Shown piece by piece: positions 1-6,000 of a DNA stretch of 6,928 nt. Position 1 is the stretch's first letter. Every line of letters begins with the position of its first letter. Both the position numbers and the translations under genes were made by a program. The notes beneath the pieces were generated by a model. It saw only the letters and a list, made by a program, of their open reading frames with translations. It was not told where the DNA came from and made no database searches. Origin of the DNA: Endomicrobium sp. (GTDB lineage: Bacteria; Elusimicrobiota; Endomicrobiia; Endomicrobiales; Endomicrobiaceae); assembly GCA_031277075.1 (NCBI GenBank), contig JAISLV010000025.1, positions 1 through 6,928 on the forward strand. Direction: 5' to 3'.

Positions 1-3000
1 ATAGAGTTTCCTTTCACTTTGGCAGGGGCAAAGAGATTTGTGAATATGCACTACAGGAATTTGTTGCCTGAAATAGTAAACAGTCAGGGATACAACGCAA
101 GGCTTAGCGGCGCAAAAAAAATAATAAGAGCAAGCATTGCGGGTTTTACGGCGGGACTTGTAATTTCATCTTTCATCGTTTCGCCTCTTGCCGCTTTGGC
201 GATAGGCGCGGTAATTGGAACGCTGGGAAACATTTCTGTCCATTGGTCTCACAATGCGGCAAACCCCGTCAATCCGCTGGAATTTGGGTATGCAGGTAAT
301 TTAGATGAAAATCAAATACGTTTAAGACCGAGATTTCAAACGGAAAAACTTAAAGATTTCATAGAACGGCTTTCTCCGAAAGAAAAACGCGCGGCGGCAG
401 AACTTATACGCAATATACATACATATTATAGGGAACCTGTTTTTATAAAAACTGAAATTGCGCCTTTGAGATATCAAGATTTGATGCCGTTTGAACTTGA
501 ATCTTTTGAAAATGCGACTTTGTACGATATTATGAAAATCGCTAACGACATGAAACCTTACAGTGAAACGGTTATGCCGTTAGCTGAAAAAATGATTTCG
601 CAGCTATGGTTTCAGGGAAGAAATTCAGGCAATGAAAATTTTGAAGAGCTGAAATACAGAATACAAAACGATATTCCCACAGAAATAACTTTCATCTGTA
701 TAGCAAATCAAAACAGAAGCGCGGTCTCGCATATAATTTTTGAAGATTTATTAAAGAAGAACGGAAACAAAAATATAGTTGTCAAATCTGCAGGCGCAGG
801 ATATACCGACCGGTTAAGCCAATTTTACGGAATGAAGATAAGCAGAAACCGTTTAGATAGGGAGTACTCTTACGACCTTAAGAAAAATTACGGCGTTGAC
901 GAAGACATAATAAATTCTTTTATTTCCGAAGAAATGACGCCTGAACATATAACAAAAGCGGATTTTATAATTGCGGCGGAAAATTCCTTGCTAAAAAGCA
1001 TTGAGGAAATGCTTGAAAGCGCGCCGTCTTTAGAAAAAAAGCCGCGCGTATTATTGTATGAAGATATTGTTCCAAATACTAGCGATAGGAAAGCCACAGT
1101 TTCAATGTATATAGACAGAAGAAAACAAGACGAGCTGGTTTCCACCCTATATGCTTTTTCTAAACAGTTTTTTGTCAATAATGAGCAAACGGAAAACGCT
1201 TCTGACATTTCGCAAGGAGTATCCGACAGCAAACTTACTCTTCCTATTATAACGGCTTTTGTCGTAAACCCGTTAAAATTTTTTAACGTCAACCAAAGAA
1301 CCATAGAAAAAGCCGTTGCAATTGCCGAGCTGCCCTTAACTACAGCTGCAGCATATATCCCTTGGTTTAAGGAAATATTTATAAATTGGCATAGCGGAAC
1401 GCAAGAGCAAAAAGATAAAAGAGACAAAGGTATAAAGCAAATAAGAGCCGCTATGAACGCGGCGGTTAAAGAAGCCGTCATATCGCGTTTTAAATTTATC
1501 CGCGCTCTGCAATTTATAACATTTGGCATAGCGGTCGCGATAAATGCAAATATAAAAGCGCATGTGGAATATAATTTAGCCACTCGAAGAGATAATCTTT
1601 TTATAGATTTACAAATGTGGGATAATGCGGCTATTGCGGGTTTCATTTATGAAATGGATTTAATAGGAGGAATAAGCGATTTATTGTTTAAAAAAGAAGC
1701 TAGAGACTTTTTTGCTAAAGTGAGCAAACTTATTGAAAATCTAAATGAGCAAATAACAGAAGAAGAGCGCTCAAAGCGTATAGCCGAATACTTTAATACT
1801 AATTACGACTTCTCATTAACTAGCTCGGATATAGAAAGCTATATAGCCGCAAAAACAGAATATAAACTTGTTTTAGAAATATACAAACGGCAGTTGGCAA
1901 AAGATTCTGTTTTTATGTCAAATTTTAACAGAGAACAATTTTTACAAGACAATAAAATAAAATATAAAATAGAAGACGGTAAAACTATAATTGAAATGCC
2001 TGACGGCAACGGTATCCCTCTTGATTTTATATTAGATACTATATTTAACGGCAAATCTCAGCTTCACAGGCAAGAAACTGACGCGAATATGCAGCCTACA
2101 AAGGCAAGAATAGTAAGATCTTTTATACAATTTGATTTTAAAAGAGTATTGTTTAAAGACGACGATGAACGCATGAAAGCATTGCAATGGGTAATTCTTG
2201 TATTGAATAATTCATACAAACCAAATAGTTTGCTTCTTCCTGCTCAAAGAATATTAGAGAGGTTCAAAGATTTTAATGGAGGAATTATGGACGATACTGT
2301 TGAATGGCAAGCCCGTATAGAAAACGCTCTCCACTATATATCTAAGGACATTTCAGAGAGAGGAAGCAGCGGCTCGTCTGAAACTCCAATACGTTTTTTT
2401 AGTTTGGAAAAATATGAGCAGACAAGGGAAATTATACTTGAACTAGATGAACTCTTGAGTTCGGATAGCGGGTTCTTATCGGTATTAAAAACAGGACGCA
2501 ACGGTTTCAACTTGAATATATTTCAGCCAAATAATGAAGATATAAAAATTACAAAAAGTAAAAATGGAAAGTATATTTATATTGTAGGCAAAAGCGCGTC
2601 CAGCGTGGTTGCATATACGTTTGATATTGAGAAGAATGCGGCGCATGCTTTTTATATTGATAATGAAAATGAGGTTTTTAGATTTAAAGGTATTATCCCT
2701 AATTTAAACCCTAACAAAGATAAAAAACATGTACCGCAGTTGGAAGCTGCTATTATAATTTCATTGATAAAAATTATTGACGATAGCATAGATTCTTTAC
2801 GCAAAAGCCTCGCTAGAGGAGAACTAGACGGTAATACTATATTTGATTTGGAAGAATACATATATCGGCTTAAAAAGTATCAACCGTCTAATGCCAAAAT
2901 AAAAGAGTATGATGCTTTTAGAGAGAGCCTTGAGAAAATTGCATTGCAAGATGAGGAAAGTATTATATCTTTTGCCATTGAAAGCAAATCTTTATACTTT

Positions 3001-6000
3001 GACAGCGCTTTGGCATCCATTGTTGATAACATTGCAAAAGCTGCTGAGAAATCCTTAGCTCACGCTAATTTGCGAAAATCTTTTATTGAACATTTGGTAA
3101 AGGGAAAAGGATGGTCATTGCCAAATATGTCCAAAGAACAAATAATGCAAAGTTGCATACAGCGAATATTGGATACAAATTGGCTAGACGATCTTGCCTC
3201 AGATTCAGATAAAGCTAGAAAAGAACTCATATATTACGCATTTGGCGAGCTTGATGAAAATGAAACAAAAGGTTTGCTGGAAATTATAAAAAATATGGCT
3301 TTAGTTCAAAAAATAGCGCTCAAATATTTAAATAATCCTAAAATTAAAATAGATAAAAACGCCCCTCACGCCAATAATGATTTTATAGATATGTTGAAAA
3401 ACGAAGGCATTGTGCTAGACAGGAAGAACAGAAAGCAGATTAATATGCTTGTTCAGAGGTTGTTTGTTCATAAATTCGACATAAAGAGAGGAGAATACCA
3501 CTTTCAATGGATAAATGAAACGTTAAAAAAAACAAACAACCCAATTTCCTTTGACTTTGGCGTTAAGAAAGCCGCCGTTCTTCCTGCGACAAAAAAAATT
3601 ATACAAGAAAGAGGATATAAAGGCGTTATAAAATATTTATACACGGGCGCAAAAGAGCTAATTCCGTTTATTTTCAAACCTGCGGCAATTTTTGCCCGGC
3701 TCCATACTGATATTACGCAAGACACGCAAACCGCATTGGCTGAAAGAATTAAAATATTAAAAATTATAACATTTTCTTTATCAATCGCTTCTACGGCGGC
3801 TGTTTTATTCTTTTTTCCTCCGATTATTACTTTTGCGCCAATATTTAAACTTGCGTTAGCTCTTATAGGCGTTTTTGCTTTTTCAACGACTTTTTTCGGC
3901 GTAATAATACATGGGGTAAATAATTTTATAGAGGATATACGATACAATATGCGATATAAAAAAATGCAACAACCTTTTTCTTTATTTACAATAGAAGAAC
4001 TTAACGGCAAAATTGCAGATTACGAAATTGGCGAAAATATTAGTTTGGACTCCGATATTGGCAATTTGTTAGGAAACGGGCAAGAAATAAAAAGTTTATT
4101 TGAAACAACGGATTACTATAAAGACGGCGGCGAACTTAAAGTAAGAGTTCAACGGCTGCTTGAGCTGTATTATTTTAGAGCTATAGAGCAAAAAAACGAG
4201 CAGTTGCAAGACTCTTTGATAAATTTACTCTATGGGTTTTATAAAACCATAGATTCTTTGGATTTTCAAGAGGGCATAATCTTTGTCATAGAAGAAAATA
4301 AAGGTTCAACAATAAATCAGGCGCAATATGAAATGTTGAAATACTTCTATGCGTTTAACGCCATAGCGTTAGACTCTGATTTTGACGGAAAAAATTATAT
4401 ACGCAGAATAAATACTCAAAAAAGAATAATCCGTTATTTCTTATCGGATGAAAACCCGCAAGATTTAATAAAAATTGAGCCTAAATCAGCGGAGGGCATT
4501 CAGACGCAAATATCTAAAAACGCATACCTTGAAGTTGCGCATTATGAGCCTGAGGCGTATTTTGATTTCCAAAAATCCAGCGCTTTGTCTGACAAACAAA
4601 AAGAACTCTTTGCGTATATTTCACAAATCTCTATGACAATTCCGTATTTTTTGAAAGAGATTTACGCTGTGGGCATCACTAGAGAGATTGGGTATCCGCA
4701 TATTAAAGTTTTAAACGATAAAAAATATTTATACGATGATTTTGTTTTGAGCAAAACGCTGCCCGCCGAATATAAAATATACGCTTTGCTTAGAGCGGTT
4801 TCAATGGAAGATAATCCGTTTAGCGCAACCTACAGAATTAGAGGTCTTATTGCGCGCTTGCGCGCAGAAAACAATAAGGAAGCGCTCATTTCTCAAGAGA
4901 CTGAATCAGAACTTGCCGTAGGCGCGGAAAAAATATTAAACGAAGCGCAAGCGCGCAAAATTTCTACGGGCGACGAATTCTTGGATTCTTTGGAAGCAGA
5001 GATGCTTTTTGCGGCGGCGGCGCTCTCTTTGCATGGGAAATATTCAGACGTCAATTTGGGCGATTTCTTAAAACAGCTCAAATATACTTTTGTAAAAGAC
5101 GGAAATACGCAATATATAATAAATGTTACAGGAAACGAGCAGGCTGAACTTTTTAAAGTAAATATGAGCGTCGGCGCAGAATATATTAAATCAATTAAAG
5201 CTCTGGTTGAAACGCTTTATCAAAGAAACAAAGGCATTCAATCGGGCATAGAGGAAAAAGGTTTAACTCCCGCCGTCAAAGGATATATGTCTTTAATTCA
5301 ATCTGTGAAAAGAAATATTACCATGTTTATTATTGTTCTTGCGCTTAGCATTGCAAATTTTGCGAACCTGCACGCCAGTCCCGTTTACGCCGCAGCTATG
5401 GGCATTCCCCGTTCTTTTGCGCAAACTATAAATATATACGATAGAAATGTTGTAGATGTAGCCAAGCCGTTCATCAAAATTATTTCGCCCGTTAATAATG
5501 CCGCTGAAGAATTTCTTAAAAATGTAGGACAAGACGACGCGCCTGCGGGAATTGCGTGGGAACTTGTAAATAATGCGGGTAAAGCTGAACTCGTCATTAA
5601 AGTGGAAAGTTTGTCTACCCCTGAATTTAAGAAAAAAATTTCAGAGCTGCTTACAAATAAATTGGAAAATTTTAAAGATGAAGCCTCAAATTTTCTTCCA
5701 GACGATATAGTAGTCGTATATAAAAACGCAAGTGAAGCCGTAATTACAAGCAAAGAACATTATATAAGGCTTTCACATGAGGCTAATGGAACTAACCTTG
5801 ATATTGAAGTTTTCGGAATGGATCCCGCAGAAGAAAACTATTTTAATAGCAATAAAATCAAAACTGAAATATTAAAAAAGCAAACAATGTCCTTGATAAG
5901 AAAAGAGGAAAAAACTAAAACAGCGATAGACAAGACGGAAACAAAGCAAAGGGTAACCCCGTTTGCGCTAATTGCGGCGTCGGCTTTAGGCATTATCGTT

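Noticed and set aside
888..1646. Long open stretch of about 250 codons on the reverse strand
   Set aside because: It lies entirely opposite the phosphatase-like domain and membrane module 2 of the + strand gene. The translated product has no recognisable domain and is a shadow of the real frame.
1664..1686. AGGAGG-like sequence followed by TTG as a possible internal start
   Set aside because: The gap to the in-frame TTG is too long, and the purine run is explained by Gly-Gly codons.
3486..3509. AGAGGAG followed by an ATG as a possible start of a new gene
   Set aside because: The gap of about 14 bases is too long and the ATG at 3507 is out of frame with the clearly coding frame 1.
3504..4010. 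Reverse-strand open stretch of about 170 codons opposite membrane module 3
   Set aside because: It overlaps a well-supported transmembrane hairpin in the + frame. It shows no domain of its own and is best read as an antisense shadow.
4851..4866. Inverted repeat TGCGCGC-TT-GCGCGCA that could form a GC-rich hairpin
   Set aside because: The loop is only two bases, no T-run follows, and it lies mid-gene. It encodes Ala-Arg-Leu-Arg-Ala with codons common in this gene, so it is unlikely to be a terminator.
5293..5753. Two overlapping reverse-strand open stretches opposite the signal-like segment and exported domain
   Set aside because: They overlap each other in different frames, match no family I recognise, and lie within the continuous + strand coding sequence.
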